Shown here piece by piece: positions 12,749 through 23,115 of a DNA stretch of 64,000 nucleotides. The position numbers and the translations under genes are program-made. Numbering within the stretch: the stretch's first letter is position 1; every line of letters begins with the position of its first letter. A model generated the notes under the pieces. That model saw nothing but the letters and a program-made list of their open reading frames with translations, had not been told where the DNA came from and searched no databases. Origin of the DNA: Pseudotabrizicola formosa (GTDB lineage: Bacteria; Pseudomonadota; Alphaproteobacteria; Rhodobacterales; Rhodobacteraceae); assembly GCF_002900965.1 (NCBI RefSeq), contig NZ_PJOM01000002.1, positions 682,001 to 746,000 of the forward strand, read 5' to 3'.

Positions 12749-14278
12749 ATGGCGGTCTGGACGGGGAAAGCGGGCGCGGCGCGCGTTGCAGGGGGGGTAG
12801 CGGGGCTGGGCGTTGTGGCGGTGGCCGCAAGTCTGCTCTGGCCGGTGCAGGATGTCCCCCAGGAGGCTGCCCCCGCGACAGCAGCGGTGCCGGTCGCGGG
12901 GCGCGTGCCGACCTCCGAGCCGCTTCAGGAGGTGAAGCCTGTAACCTCTGTGACGGGGCCAGAGGTGCAGGCCGAACCAGAGGCCACGGCAGAGGTCATG
13001 CCCGGACCGAGCGCGCCTGCGGTGGAGAGCCCCGACCCGGTCTTGCCCCGCTTTGACGGCTACCGGATCGAAGCCGATGGCTTTGCCGTCGTGTCGGGCC
13101 GGGCGGCGGCGCGGGCCATGGTTTCCGTGCTGGTGGACGGCCAGCCGGTGGCCGAGGTTCAGGCAGGGGCCGATGGCAGCTTTGCCGCCCTGTTCACCCT
13201 GGCCCCCAATGCTCAGCCCAGCCTGATGACGCTGGAGGCAACCCAGCCAGAGGGTGCCGCGACTTTGGGGTCGGACCAGTCGGTGGCGCTTGGCCCGATT
13301 GCCGGGCCGCAGCCGGTGGCGATGCGGCCCGAGACGGCGGCTTCCGCGCCCGAGGGGCTGCGGGGAACGGCTCTGTCGGGCGCGGTGGTGCCGCCCGCGC
13401 CGGAGCAGGGGGCGGCAGCGATCGCTTCCGCCGATGGTGCGGGCCTTGCCGCGCCTGCGGCAGATGCTGCGCCTCCGCCCGCCGTGCCGCCTGTGGCCTT
13501 GCTGGTGAGCGAGGGGGGCGCGACGGTGCTGCAAGGCCCGGTGCTGACTGAGCCCCAATCAACGGCGGCACAGGTTCCCGATGGGTCGGCGGCACGCCCG
13601 ACGGCTGTGGTGCTGGAGGCGATTTCCTATGCGCCCGACGGCGCGGTGCACCTGTCGGGGCGTGGCCATCCCGGCCAGACGGTGCGGATCTATCTGGATA
13701 TGGCCCCGGTGGCAGAGGCTGTGGTCGCGGCGACCGGCCTATGGCAGGTGACGCTGGGCGATACGGCCCCGCAGATCTATACCCTGCGGCTTGATCAGGT
13801 GGACGCGTCGGGCAAAGTCTCGGCGCGGTTTGAGACTCCGTTCAAACGCGAAACGCCCGAGGCTCTGGCGGCGCTGTCTGCTGGGGCAGGGCAGGGGGCG
13901 GGGGATGCGGCAGAGACAGAGGCACCCCCTGTGGCCCCTGATGTGACAGGGCCAGCGGAACTGGCACCGCCCGCGACGGCACAGACCGGGCAAACCGCAC
14001 AGCCCGTTGACACCCCGATCGCCTCCACCTCTGTCGAGGTGCCAGAGGGCACTGCTGCCCTCACGCCTGTGGCGTCGGATGCGGCGGCTGTTGCCGCACA
14101 ACCGCCGCCGCCGGTCAGCGTCACCGTGCAGCCGGGCTTCACCCTGTGGGGCATCGCGCAGCAGAATTTCGGCGACGGGATCTTGTATGTGCAGGTCTAT
14201 GAGGCCAACCGCGACAAGATTGGCGACCCGGATCTGATCTATCCCGGGCAAGTCTTTACAATTCCCGCAAAACCCTGA
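12749..14278 (+). CDS. LysM-domain envelope protein
   Basis: A 509-residue protein starting with a short cytoplasmic segment and a membrane anchor (about residues 10-30, [19 protein letters not shown]), then a long Ala/Pro/Glu-rich low-complexity region, two Ig-like beta segments (near 95-165 and 295-370) and a C-terminal LysM (about 455-507: [13 protein letters not shown] and [14 protein letters not shown]) that binds peptidoglycan. The frame opens at 12578; ATG 12749 is taken because the GGGGAA upstream and hydrophobic N-terminus fit. A probable inner-membrane-tethered wall-binding protein, common in Rhodobacterales next to an Atm1-type exporter. Exact role unknown. Confidence 0.75.
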   Translation: MAVWTGKAGAARVAGGVAGLGVVAVAASLLWPVQDVPQEAAPATAAVPVAGRVPTSEPLQEVKPVTSVTGPEVQAEPEATAEVMPGPSAPAVESPDPVLPRFDGYRIEADGFAVVSGRAAARAMVSVLVDGQPVAEVQAGADGSFAALFTLAPNAQPSLMTLEATQPEGAATLGSDQSVALGPIAGPQPVAMRPETAASAPEGLRGTALSGAVVPPAPEQGAAAIASADGAGLAAPAADAAPPPAVPPVALLVSEGGATVLQGPVLTEPQSTAAQVPDGSAARPTAVVLEAISYAPDGAVHLSGRGHPGQTVRIYLDMAPVAEAVVAATGLWQVTLGDTAPQIYTLRLDQVDASGKVSARFETPFKRETPEALAALSAGAGQGAGDAAETEAPPVAPDVTGPAELAPPATAQTGQTAQPVDTPIASTSVEVPEGTAALTPVASDAAAVAAQPPPPVSVTVQPGFTLWGIAQQNFGDGILYVQVYEANRDKIGDPDLIYPGQVFTIPAKP

Positions 14279-14338
14279 ACCGGGTCTGGCCATTCCCGCC
14301 GCTTCCCCCTAGATATCAGGGCCGAAAAGAGGCCCCCG

Positions 14339-16150
14339 ATGTTTGAACCGACCCCGACAGACGCCCCGGCCAGTGGCCTGCAGACCATTTCCCGCGTGAT
14401 CCCTTATCTTTGGCCACCGGGTCAGAACTGGGTCAAGCGCCGGGTGGTGGCCTCGCTCTTGCTGCTGGTGATGGCCAAGGTGATCTCGGTCACTACCCCC
14501 GCGATCTACAAGCAGGCGGTGGATGCGCTGGCAGGCGATGCGCCGGATACAGCCACCCTGCTCGGGCTGGCGGCCGTTGGGTTGACAGTGGCCTATGGCA
14601 TGGCGCGACTGCTGACCGTGGCGTTCAACGAGGCGCGCGATGCGGTGTTTGTGCGGGTTGGCCAGCGGGCACTGCGCCAGCTGGCACTGGAAACCTTCAC
14701 CCATATTCACAAGCTGTCCTTGCGCTATCACATCACCCGCAAGACCGGCGGCCTGAGCCGGATCATCGAGCGCGGGGTGAAGGGCGTCGATTTCCTGCTG
14801 CGCTTCATGCTCTTGTCGATCGGACCGCTGATCCTTGAGCTGAGCATGGTGTCGATCATCTTTGCGGTGGTCTTCGGCTGGCAATATGCGGCGGTGGTGG
14901 TGGTGGTGATCACCATCTATGTCGCCTTTACCTTCAAGGTCACCGAATGGCGGGTGGCGATCCGGCGCGAGATGAACGCGCAGGATACCGATGCCAACCA
15001 GAAGGCCATCGACAGCCTGCTGAATTATGAAACGGTGAAATATTTCAACGCCGAAGGGCTGGAGGCGCAGCGCTATGACCATGCGATGCAGCGCTATGAG
15101 GTGGCGGCGGTCAAGACGGGCCTCAGCCTTGCGTTCCTGAACCTTGGGCAGGCGTTCTTCATCACATCCGGCCTTGTGATCGTGATGGTAATGGCGGCGC
15201 GCGGGGTGCAGGCGGGCCAGCTTACCGTGGGCGATTTCGTGATGGTCAACGCCTATATGATCCAGATCACCATGCCGTTGAACTTCCTTGGCACGGTATA
15301 CCGCGAGATCCGGCAGGCGCTGGTCGATATGGGCGAGATGTTCGGCCTGTTGGGCCAGCCCGCCGAGGTGAAGGACAAGCCCGGTGCGCCGGATCTGTCG
15401 GTCACGCGTGGCGAGGTGAGGTTTGATGATGTGCGCTTTGACTATGATCCCTCGCGCCCCATCCTGAAAGGCGTCAGCTTTACCGTGGCCCCGGGGCAGC
15501 GGGTGGCGCTGGTCGGGCCCTCGGGTTCGGGCAAGTCCACCATCGGGCGGTTGCTGTTCCGCTTCTATGATGTGACCAATGGCGCAATCCGCATTGACGG
15601 GCAGGATCTGCGCGATGTGACGCAGACCAGCATCCATGCCAGCATCGGCGTGGTGCCGCAGGATACGGTGCTGTTCAACGATACGGTCTATTACAACATT
15701 GCCTATGGCCGCGCCGGGGCCAGCCGCGAAGAGGTGGAGGCGGCGGCGCGTGCGGCGCGCATCCATGAGTTCATCATGTCCTTGCCCGAAGGCTATGAAA
15801 CCACGGTGGGCGAGCGTGGGCTGAAACTGTCGGGCGGCGAAAAGCAGCGTGTGGGCATCGCGCGCACCTTGCTGAAAAATCCGCCGATCCTGATCCTCGA
15901 CGAGGCGACCAGTGCGCTGGACACCCAGACCGAGCGCGACATTCAGGACAGCCTGCTTCAGATGGGGCAGGGCCGGTCGGTGATCACCATCGCGCACCGG
16001 CTGTCGACGATTGCCGATGCCGACCAGATCATCGTGCTGGAGGCGGGCCAGATTGTGGAGCAGGGCACGCATGATGCGCTCTTGGCCAATGGCGGGCGCT
16101 ATTCTGCCATGTGGGCCCGGCAATCGGCGGAAGAGGAAGAGGCGGCCTGA
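14339..16150 (+). CDS. Atm1-type ABC exporter (fused membrane and ATPase domains)
   Basis: A 603-residue half-transporter. Residues 1-340 form the six-helix transmembrane domain, and the ATPase follows with Walker A GPSGSGKST near residue 394, signature LSGGEKQRVGIAR, Walker B ILILDEATSALD and the H-loop IAHRLST. It matches the Atm1/ABCB7 branch (NYETVKYFNAEGLEAQRYD in the coupling region), which exports glutathione-linked persulfides for Fe-S biogenesis and, in Novosphingobium, heavy-metal glutathione conjugates. It works as a homodimer in the inner membrane. A monothiol glutaredoxin and BolA, related to Fe-S handling, are at 30.6-31.2 kb. Confidence 0.92.
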   Translation: MFEPTPTDAPASGLQTISRVIPYLWPPGQNWVKRRVVASLLLLVMAKVISVTTPAIYKQAVDALAGDAPDTATLLGLAAVGLTVAYGMARLLTVAFNEARDAVFVRVGQRALRQLALETFTHIHKLSLRYHITRKTGGLSRIIERGVKGVDFLLRFMLLSIGPLILELSMVSIIFAVVFGWQYAAVVVVVITIYVAFTFKVTEWRVAIRREMNAQDTDANQKAIDSLLNYETVKYFNAEGLEAQRYDHAMQRYEVAAVKTGLSLAFLNLGQAFFITSGLVIVMVMAARGVQAGQLTVGDFVMVNAYMIQITMPLNFLGTVYREIRQALVDMGEMFGLLGQPAEVKDKPGAPDLSVTRGEVRFDDVRFDYDPSRPILKGVSFTVAPGQRVALVGPSGSGKSTIGRLLFRFYDVTNGAIRIDGQDLRDVTQTSIHASIGVVPQDTVLFNDTVYYNIAYGRAGASREEVEAAARAARIHEFIMSLPEGYETTVGERGLKLSGGEKQRVGIARTLLKNPPILILDEATSALDTQTERDIQDSLLQMGQGRSVITIAHRLSTIADADQIIVLEAGQIVEQGTHDALLANGGRYSAMWARQSAEEEEAA

Positions 16151-16156
16151 CCGGCG

Positions 16157-19100
16157 CTATTCCGCTGCGTTGCGGATCGGGTAGGGGGCGGGCGGCGGCG
16201 CGTCTTCCCACAGGATCAGCGGTCTTTGCACCGCGCGGGCGGCGCGGGTCAGGGCCAGATCACGGGCTTCGACGCTGCCCTTGCCATGGGCAAGCGCAGA
16301 CAGCTCTGCCCAGCCGCGATAGGCCCCGGCCCAAAGCCAGACCCGCAGCGCCAGGAGCGATGGCGTGAGCACCAGCGTCAGCACGGTGGAAATGCCAAGG
16401 CCAAAGACCACCGCGGTGGCAAGCTGTGTCCACCACAGGGCCGAAGGGCTGTTGAGCGTATAGCCGCCGCCGATGAAATCGACCGAAAGGCCGAACATCA
16501 TCGGGGCCAGCCCCGCCATTGTGGTGATGGTGGTCAGCAGCACCGGGCGCAGGCGCTGTTCGGCGGTGCGGCCGATGGCTTCCAGCTTTGGCATGTAGCG
16601 GCTGAAGTCCTGATAGGTGTCGATCAGGATAATGTTGTTGTTGACCACGATTCCTGCCAGCGCCACGATTCCGGTGCCGGTCATGATGATGCTGAAGGTC
16701 TGGCCCATGACCATCATGCCAATGAGCACCCCGGTGGTGGACAAGACCACCGCCAGCAGCACCAGCACCGCATTGTAGACCGAGTTGAACTGCGCGAGCA
16801 AAATGATGAACATCAACCCCAGCGCGCCGGCAAAGGCCTTGCCCAGAAATGCCCCCGCCTCGGCCTGATCTTCCTGATCGCCGGTCCAGGCCCAGGCAAC
16901 GCCTTCGGGCAGATCGGCGGTTTGCAGCCATGCGGTCAGGGTTTCGATCCGTTCACTGGCATTGATCGGCACGCCATCGGGCCGGGTCAGGCCATCGGCC
17001 ACATCGGCGCGGATGTCATAGACCCGCGCCTCGTTCACCCGGTCGATGCGGCCCAGCTTGGGCACCGGTTTACGGGTGATGAAATTTGCCAGCGGCACCA
17101 GCCCGTCTGCGGTGCGCACCTTGAGCGAATCGAGGGTGGACAGCACCCGGTCCGCATCCGGCAGGCGCACGCGGATCTCGATCTCTTCATCGGACGACTC
17201 CACCCGCATGGTATCAAGCATGACCCCGCGGGTCACCAGCTGCACCATGCCGCCCACGGTGGCGACATCGGCACCAAAGCGCCCGGCGCGGGCGACATCG
17301 ACGGTGATTTCCCAGTCGATGCCCGGCAAGGGGCGAGTGTCTTCAAGACCGATGATGCCCGCCATGCCGGCCATCTGCGCACGGATGGTTTCGACCGCCT
17401 GATCGAGCGCTGCAAAATCATCGCCCGACAGGCGCAGGTGCAAGGGTTTGCCGGAAGCGGGGCCGGAGGCGCCCGCCAATACTTCGATCTTTATCCCGGG
17501 CAGGGCGTTCAGCCGTTCGGTCAGGCCCGCGATGATACGCTCACCCCCCAGGGCGGGATCGGCGCTGCGCTCTTCCCAAGGCTCCAGTTCCAGCTGGATC
17601 TGGCCCACACTGTCCAAGGGCGATTGCGCGCCGCCGGTATTGGCGTTCAGCCCCCCGGCCCCGGCGAAGGAGAAGGTAGATCGCACCCCCGGCGTGCCGA
17701 TCACCAGCGCCTCGGCCTGTTGCAGCAGCGCGTCTTTTTCGGCCAGCGACAGGTTGCCTCGCGCCTGCACATAGACGATGGCCTGTTCCGGTTCGGTGGC
17801 CACAAAGAACTCTACCCCTTTGCCATGCTGGGCATAAAGGCCGAAGATCAGCGCCACAAAGCCGATCACGGCGGCGATGGTCACCAGCGGCATCACCGGA
17901 TTGCCGGTCAGAAAGCGGATCACCCGGCCAAAGGCGCTGCGCCTGTAGCCCGCCACCACGGGCGCAAGGCGCTGCGGTTTGGCGGCCTCCAGCGTGATCG
18001 AGGCTGCAAAACCGCCCAGCATGGCCAGCGCCGCACCGGGCAACAAGGCCGCCGCGCCGGTGCCGCGCGGCGCAAGCATCAGGGCGACGCCGGCGAACAG
18101 GATCGCAAGCGCGACGGCCACCAGAACCAGCCGCAGCCACAGCGGGCGCGGGCGCAGCAGGGTGGCAACCGCTTCAAGCTGCCGCGTGATCCGGCCTGCC
18201 ACCCCGCCCATCACCGGCACATAGACCAGTGCCACCAGAAGCGATGCCGACAGCACGAAGATCAGCGTCACCGGCAGCATGCCCATGAATTCTCCCGCCA
18301 CCCCGGGCCAGAACAGCATGGGCAGAAAGGCACAAAGCGTGGTGGCGGTAGAGCTGATGATGGGCCAGAACATCCGCTTTGCGGCCTCGGTATAGGCGGC
18401 CATCGGGCCAGAGCCGTCCTGAATCCGTTTGTCGGCATATTCCACCACGATGATGCCGCCATCGACCAGCATGCCGACGGCCAGGATCAGCCCGAACATC
18501 ACGATGTTCGACACCGAAATGCCCAGCACCGCAAAGAAGGCGAAGGTCAGCAGGAAAGTCGTCGGAATGGAAAACCCGACCAAGAGCGCCGACCTTGTGC
18601 CAAGGGCGGCCAGCACCACCACCATCACCAGTGCGATTGCCGTCAGCACCGCGCCTTCCAGCTGGCGCACCATGCCTTCGACATTGGTGGACTGGTCGAG
18701 CGAGGCCGCAACCGAGACCGACCGGCGCAGGTCTTCGGGCCAGGCCGCCACCTCGGCCTCCACCACATCCTGCACCAGACGCGAGGTGTCGATCAGGTTG
18801 AAGCCCTTGCGCTTGACCACCTGAATCGCCACCGTCGCTTCGCCATTGTAGCGCGCGGTGCCGGTTGGGTCTTCAAAGGTCAGGTTGATCTGCGCCAGAT
18901 CGCCCAGCGTGATGGTGCGGTCGCCGTTGACCTTGACCGGCAGGGCGTAAACCTGTGCGGGTGTGTTGAAGCTGGACGGGATCTTGACCGCAAAGGCCCC
19001 GCTGGGGGTTTCCACCTCTCCGGCTGCGATCAACTGGTTGTTGCGGGTGACAACCGTGATCAGCTCGGCGGCGGTGATGTTATAGGCCTCCAGCTTCAGC

Positions 19101-19666
19101 GGGTCGATCAGCACCTCCAGCATCTCGTCCCTGTGCCCGGCCAGTTCCGCCTTGAGCACCGGTTCCAGAGCGGCAATCTTGGATTGCAGATCCTTGGCCG
19201 CGCGCAGCAGGGTGCGTTCGGGCACGTCGCCCGACAGGGCGATCACCAGAATGGGAAATTCACTGAAATTGATCTCGTTGATCGAATAGGTGTCTGCCCC
19301 GGCTGGAAATTTCGCCTCGGCCGTGTTCATCCGGTCGCGCACATCGGCGATGGTCTGCGATTTGTCCCAGCCGAATTCAAATTCCAGCGCCACGCCGCCA
19401 TAGCCTTCGGCCGCGGTGCCGGAGATGGTCTTGAGCCCGTCAAGGCCCGACAATTCCTGCTCCATCACCTTGACCAGCAGGGTTTCCGAGTCGGCGGCGG
19501 AAATGCCGGGGAAGGGGACCGAGACGAACAGCGCCGGAATGTCGATATCCGGCTCGCCCTCCTTGGGCAGGTTGACATAGGCCAGCACGCCTGCCGCCAC
19601 CGACAGCAGGATAAAGGCCACCACCATGCGGGCGCGGGCGGCGGCCCAGTCGATCAGCCCGGTCAT
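16157..19666 (-). CDS. RND efflux transporter, permease subunit
   Basis: A 1169-residue inner-membrane proton-driven pump of the AcrB/HAE1 superfamily. The N-terminal helix and KEGEPDIDIPALFV start, the DGGIIVVEYADKRIQDG segment (TM4 acidic residue region), and the second-half FNSVYNAVLVLLAVVLSTTGVLIG helices are visible. It is longer than the usual 1030-1050 residues because about 70 residues with two additional hydrophobic segments lie between TM6 and TM7 (coded near 17995-18155). It overlaps the adaptor gene by four bases. No outer-membrane TolC-type gene is adjacent. Substrates cannot be inferred. Confidence 0.92.
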   Translation of the reverse strand: MTGLIDWAAARARMVVAFILLSVAAGVLAYVNLPKEGEPDIDIPALFVSVPFPGISAADSETLLVKVMEQELSGLDGLKTISGTAAEGYGGVALEFEFGWDKSQTIADVRDRMNTAEAKFPAGADTYSINEINFSEFPILVIALSGDVPERTLLRAAKDLQSKIAALEPVLKAELAGHRDEMLEVLIDPLKLEAYNITAAELITVVTRNNQLIAAGEVETPSGAFAVKIPSSFNTPAQVYALPVKVNGDRTITLGDLAQINLTFEDPTGTARYNGEATVAIQVVKRKGFNLIDTSRLVQDVVEAEVAAWPEDLRRSVSVAASLDQSTNVEGMVRQLEGAVLTAIALVMVVVLAALGTRSALLVGFSIPTTFLLTFAFFAVLGISVSNIVMFGLILAVGMLVDGGIIVVEYADKRIQDGSGPMAAYTEAAKRMFWPIISSTATTLCAFLPMLFWPGVAGEFMGMLPVTLIFVLSASLLVALVYVPVMGGVAGRITRQLEAVATLLRPRPLWLRLVLVAVALAILFAGVALMLAPRGTGAAALLPGAALAMLGGFAASITLEAAKPQRLAPVVAGYRRSAFGRVIRFLTGNPVMPLVTIAAVIGFVALIFGLYAQHGKGVEFFVATEPEQAIVYVQARGNLSLAEKDALLQQAEALVIGTPGVRSTFSFAGAGGLNANTGGAQSPLDSVGQIQLELEPWEERSADPALGGERIIAGLTERLNALPGIKIEVLAGASGPASGKPLHLRLSGDDFAALDQAVETIRAQMAGMAGIIGLEDTRPLPGIDWEITVDVARAGRFGADVATVGGMVQLVTRGVMLDTMRVESSDEEIEIRVRLPDADRVLSTLDSLKVRTADGLVPLANFITRKPVPKLGRIDRVNEARVYDIRADVADGLTRPDGVPINASERIETLTAWLQTADLPEGVAWAWTGDQEDQAEAGAFLGKAFAGALGLMFIILLAQFNSVYNAVLVLLAVVLSTTGVLIGMMVMGQTFSIIMTGTGIVALAGIVVNNNIILIDTYQDFSRYMPKLEAIGRTAEQRLRPVLLTTITTMAGLAPMMFGLSVDFIGGGYTLNSPSALWWTQLATAVVFGLGISTVLTLVLTPSLLALRVWLWAGAYRGWAELSALAHGKGSVEARDLALTRAARAVQRPLILWEDAPPPAPYPIRNAAE

Positions 19667-20793
19667 GGTGCGGCCTGTTGCAGGGTGACGGTGATCGGCG
19701 TGCCGTCCGTCACATAGTCCTGCCCCACCGTGATCACCGTGGCCTGCTCGGGCAGACCGGTGACCAGCATGCCATCCACCGTATCGCGCAGCACGGTGAC
19801 GGGGGCAAAGCGGGCGCGCCCCTCTACCGCCAGCTGCACCCCCAGCACCCCGGTATTGTCCAGTGTCAGGCTGGAAGCCGGCAGCAGATGCGCCATGACG
19901 CCATCGGCACTGATCAGCATTTCCGCCGTCTGCCCATCACGGATCACAAGATCGGCATTGGGCACGGTGACCTCGACCCGGAAGGTGCGGGTGGCCGGAT
20001 CGGCGACGCGCGACAGAAAGGTGACGCGGCCCTGCACCTCGCGCCCGGAAATCAGGCGCGCCCCGGCAATCGCCCCGACCGAAATCCGGTCCACCTCGGT
20101 TTCGGGGACGAAGCCGACCAGCTTGATCGGGTCCAGCTGGATGACCGTGCCGCAGACCCCGCCGGGTTGCAGCAGGCTGCCCAGTTCGGCGGTGTCGGCC
20201 TCCAGCAGCCCTTCAAACGGGGCGCTGATGGTCAGGCGGGACAGGTCGATGCGGATGGCCTCCAGCGCGGATTGCGCGCCCTGCACCCCGGCGCGGGCCG
20301 ATTCCAGCGCCGCTTCGGCCCCGATGCGGCGGGTCTCGGTGGCAAAGCCGCCCTCATTCAGCCGGTTGGCGGCATCGGCATTCACTTGCGCCTCGCGCAA
20401 GCGGGCCTGCGCCTCGGTCAAACGCGCTTCAGCCTCGGCGCTCTGCTGCAGTCTGCTGCCGGGGTCGAGCGCGCATAAGGTCTGGCCTGTGGTGACAAAG
20501 GCCCCGCGCCGCAGCGGGTCTGACCGCACCAGCCCCCCGGTTTCGGCCCGCACCTCAACCTGCCGCGCGGCTTCGGTCCGGCCCCGGGCGATCACCGCAT
20601 TCTGCACCGGCGTTGCGGCAGTGGCGATGGCGACCACGGACATTGCGGCCTCGGCTGGCGGGGATGCCGATGTCTCCGCCCCGGACGGCAGGGCTTCGGC
20701 GGCGGTGGTGGCCATCAGACGGTCCCGCTCGAACACGGCAACATAGAGCGTTGCCGCGACGGCCAGGGCGGTCAAGGGAGGAAGGATACGCAT
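19663..20793 (-). CDS. RND efflux periplasmic adaptor subunit
   Basis: A 376-residue membrane-fusion protein linking the RND permease to an outer-membrane channel. An N-terminal membrane helix (LTALAVAATLYVAV) anchors it; a lipoyl-type half (GGLVRSDPLRRGAFVTTGQTLC), a coiled-coil hairpin of alternating Ala/Glu/Arg (SAEAEARLTEAQARLREAQ) and the barrel domain with FVPETEVDRISVG follow. ATG 20793 with AAGGTG upstream is preferred over ATG 20820. The adaptor is first in the operon and its stop overlaps the permease start (ATGA), indicating coupled synthesis. Confidence 0.92.
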   Translation of the reverse strand: MRILPPLTALAVAATLYVAVFERDRLMATTAAEALPSGAETSASPPAEAAMSVVAIATAATPVQNAVIARGRTEAARQVEVRAETGGLVRSDPLRRGAFVTTGQTLCALDPGSRLQQSAEAEARLTEAQARLREAQVNADAANRLNEGGFATETRRIGAEAALESARAGVQGAQSALEAIRIDLSRLTISAPFEGLLEADTAELGSLLQPGGVCGTVIQLDPIKLVGFVPETEVDRISVGAIAGARLISGREVQGRVTFLSRVADPATRTFRVEVTVPNADLVIRDGQTAEMLISADGVMAHLLPASSLTLDNTGVLGVQLAVEGRARFAPVTVLRDTVDGMLVTGLPEQATVITVGQDYVTDGTPITVTLQQAAP

Positions 20794-21011
20794 GGTCACC
20801 TTTTCAAGCCGCTCTCGCATGGGCTAATCTAGGCCTTGCCGGCCGGACGGACAAGCTGCCTCCGTGCCGCAGCGGATTGCGGTCTGTGGGGCAGGGCTTG
20901 GCAAGCCCTTGTGCTTGCGTGTAAGACAGGGCGCAGACAGGTGGTCCGCTGCGCTTCCGGGCGGGTGGGTCCCGACACAGGTAATGAACGCCTTTTGAAA
21001 GCCGAAGTGAC

Positions 21012-21671
21012 GTGAGCAATCCCGATAGTTTCATTCAGGAAGTGACGGAAGAGGTACGCCGCGACCGGCTGTACTCCTACTTCCGCAGATACGGCTGGAT
21101 TCCTGCGCTGATCGTGCTGGCGGTGGTCGGTGGCACGGCCTGGACCGAATGGTCGAAAGCGCGCGATGCGGAACAGGCACAGGCTTTTGGCGATTCCGTG
21201 CTGGATGCGCTGGATCTGGGCGGGGCTGAGGCGCGTCAACAGGCGCTCGCATCGGTTCCGGCAGATGGCGCGCAAAAGGCGGTGCTCTCCCTGTTGCTGG
21301 CCTCTGACCCGACGCAGGACCGTGCGGCCAGCCTGGCCGCGCTCGAGTCCCTGGCGGCAGATACCTCCCAACCGCAAAGCTACCGCGATCTGGCCGTGCT
21401 GCGCCGGGTGATCCTGGCCGGCAGCGATCTGCCGCTGGCCGACCGGCGCGCGCTGCTGGACCCGGTCGCGGCGCCGGGGCGGGCCTTCCGGCCCTTGGCG
21501 CTGGAACAATTGGCCTATCTGCTGGTCGAAGAGGGCAATACCGATGCTGCGATCAGCGCGCTTCAGGCGCTGACGCAGGATCAACAGGCCCCGGCGGGCT
21601 TGCGTGGCCGGGCGGGACAGATGATTGTGGCGCTTGGGGGCGAGACTGCCCCCGCAGCGGATGCCGGGTGA
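21012..21671 (+). CDS. YfgM-like tetratricopeptide membrane protein
   Basis: A 219-residue protein with a cytoplasmic N-terminus (SFIQEVTEEVRRDRLYSYFRRYG), one membrane helix (WIPALIVLAVVGGTAW, residues 28-45) and a periplasmic helical-repeat domain. Topology and position match YfgM (AncA), a SecYEG-associated protein encoded just before bamB and der in E. coli. The start is GTG 21012. The stop overlaps the next gene's GTG, so synthesis is coupled to BamB. Confidence 0.8.
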   Translation: MSNPDSFIQEVTEEVRRDRLYSYFRRYGWIPALIVLAVVGGTAWTEWSKARDAEQAQAFGDSVLDALDLGGAEARQQALASVPADGAQKAVLSLLLASDPTQDRAASLAALESLAADTSQPQSYRDLAVLRRVILAGSDLPLADRRALLDPVAAPGRAFRPLALEQLAYLLVEEGNTDAAISALQALTQDQQAPAGLRGRAGQMIVALGGETAPAADAG

Positions 21672-23062
21672 CGGGACTTGGCTGGGTGGGGACCGTGGGA
21701 GTGAAGCGAGTGGTGAAACAGAAGTGCTGGCTGGGGCTCTCGGCGATGACCGCCGCCCTGCTGCTGTCTGCGTGCGAACGCGAACTGATCCTGCCGGGCG
21801 AACGCTTTCCGGTGCGCGCCGATCTGGATGCCTCGCTTCGCGTCGAAGGGCAACCGGCCCCGGTGGCCCCCTCTGCGCTGCCGCCGAACCAGAGCGTGCC
21901 GATTGCACTGCCCGCCGCCGTGGCCAATGCCGAGTGGAGCCACCGCGGCGGCTCGGCCCGCCACGCCTCGCCCCATGGGCGGCTCTCCGCCGCGCCTGCA
22001 CGGGTGTGGAGCGCCAATATCGGGGCCGGGTCCAGCCGCAAGAACCGCCTGACCACCTCTCCGGTCGTGGCTGATGGCCGGATCGTCACGATGGACAGCA
22101 ATGCGCTGGTGGTGGCCACTGGCACCAACGGGGCCACGCTGTGGCAAGCCGATCTGACCGCGCCGTTCGACCGGGGTGGCGATGTGTCGGGCGGCGGTGT
22201 GGCGCTTGGCGGCGGCATGGTGTTTGTGGCGACGGGCTATGGCGAACTGGTGGCCCTGCAGGCCAGCAACGGCGCTGTGCTCTGGCGCCAGCGTCTGGCA
22301 AGCCCGGTATCGGGCGCGCCTGCCTATGATGGCGGCACGGTCTACGTTTCTACCCGCGATGGCGCGGGCTGGGCGGTGGATGCGCGCAATGGCAAGGTGG
22401 AATGGACCGTGCCGGGCCTGCCCAATGCGCTGGCGGTCTCTGGCTCTGCCGCTCCGGCGGTGACCGATCGTACCGTGATTTTCCCTTTCCCCAGCGGCGA
22501 ACTTGTCTCGGCCCTGCGCCTGAACGGCGTGCGGGTCTGGGGCGCGCCGGTGACCGGGCAACGCCCCGGCCGCGGCTATCAGGGGCTGACCGATCTGACC
22601 GGCGATCCGGTGATCGTGGGCAGCACGATCTATGCCGGCACCGCCGCAGGCCGGACCGCCGCGATCAACGCAGGCTCGGGCGAGCGGATCTGGACCGCGG
22701 TAGAGGGGGCGATGAACCCGCCGCTGGTGGTGGGTGGATCGGTCTTTGTGGTAAATGACGAGGCGCGTCTGGTGCGTCTGGACGCCGCCACCGGCGAGGT
22801 GATCTGGCTGGCCGACATGCCCTATTTCGAGAATGCCAATCCACGCAGGCATCAGGCCATCACCGCGCATTATGGCCCGGTTCTGGCTGGGGGCCGGGTG
22901 ATCGTGGTGTCGGGCGATGGTCTGTTGCGCCAGTTCAACGCCACTGATGGCACGCTGGTGGGCACGGCCCAGATTCCCGGCGGCGCGGCAGCGGCACCGG
23001 CCCTTGCAGGCGGCGTGCTTTATGTTGTCAGCACGAACGGGCAACTTCACGCTTTCCGTTAA
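21668..23062 (+). CDS. bamB: Outer membrane assembly lipoprotein BamB
   Basis: An eight-bladed PQQ-like beta-propeller lipoprotein of the BAM complex, which folds outer-membrane proteins. A signal peptide with lipobox LLSAC is visible (ALLLSACEREL), then repeated propeller motifs such as GATLWQADLTAP, GAVLWRQRLASP and GERIWTAVEG. GTG 21668 overlaps the previous stop; GTG 21701 (VKRVVKQKCW) gives a more typical signal peptide and may be the true start. The yfgM-bamB-der order is the same as in E. coli. Confidence 0.9.
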   Translation: MTGLGWVGTVGVKRVVKQKCWLGLSAMTAALLLSACERELILPGERFPVRADLDASLRVEGQPAPVAPSALPPNQSVPIALPAAVANAEWSHRGGSARHASPHGRLSAAPARVWSANIGAGSSRKNRLTTSPVVADGRIVTMDSNALVVATGTNGATLWQADLTAPFDRGGDVSGGGVALGGGMVFVATGYGELVALQASNGAVLWRQRLASPVSGAPAYDGGTVYVSTRDGAGWAVDARNGKVEWTVPGLPNALAVSGSAAPAVTDRTVIFPFPSGELVSALRLNGVRVWGAPVTGQRPGRGYQGLTDLTGDPVIVGSTIYAGTAAGRTAAINAGSGERIWTAVEGAMNPPLVVGGSVFVVNDEARLVRLDAATGEVIWLADMPYFENANPRRHQAITAHYGPVLAGGRVIVVSGDGLLRQFNATDGTLVGTAQIPGGAAAAPALAGGVLYVVSTNGQLHAFR

Positions 23063-23115
23063 GGCCAAAGCCCTGTATGGGGAACGGCTTGAATGATACC
23101 GGACCCGTATAAGAC

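Noticed and set aside
14309-16123. Reverse open frame of about 600 codons opposite the Atm1-type exporter
   Set aside because: His-rich shadow; the forward frame has all ABC exporter motifs.
16226-19717. Forward open frame of more than 1100 codons antisense to the RND permease
   Set aside because: His/Gln/Gly-rich translation typical of the antisense of GC-rich coding DNA; the reverse-strand RND pump explains the region.
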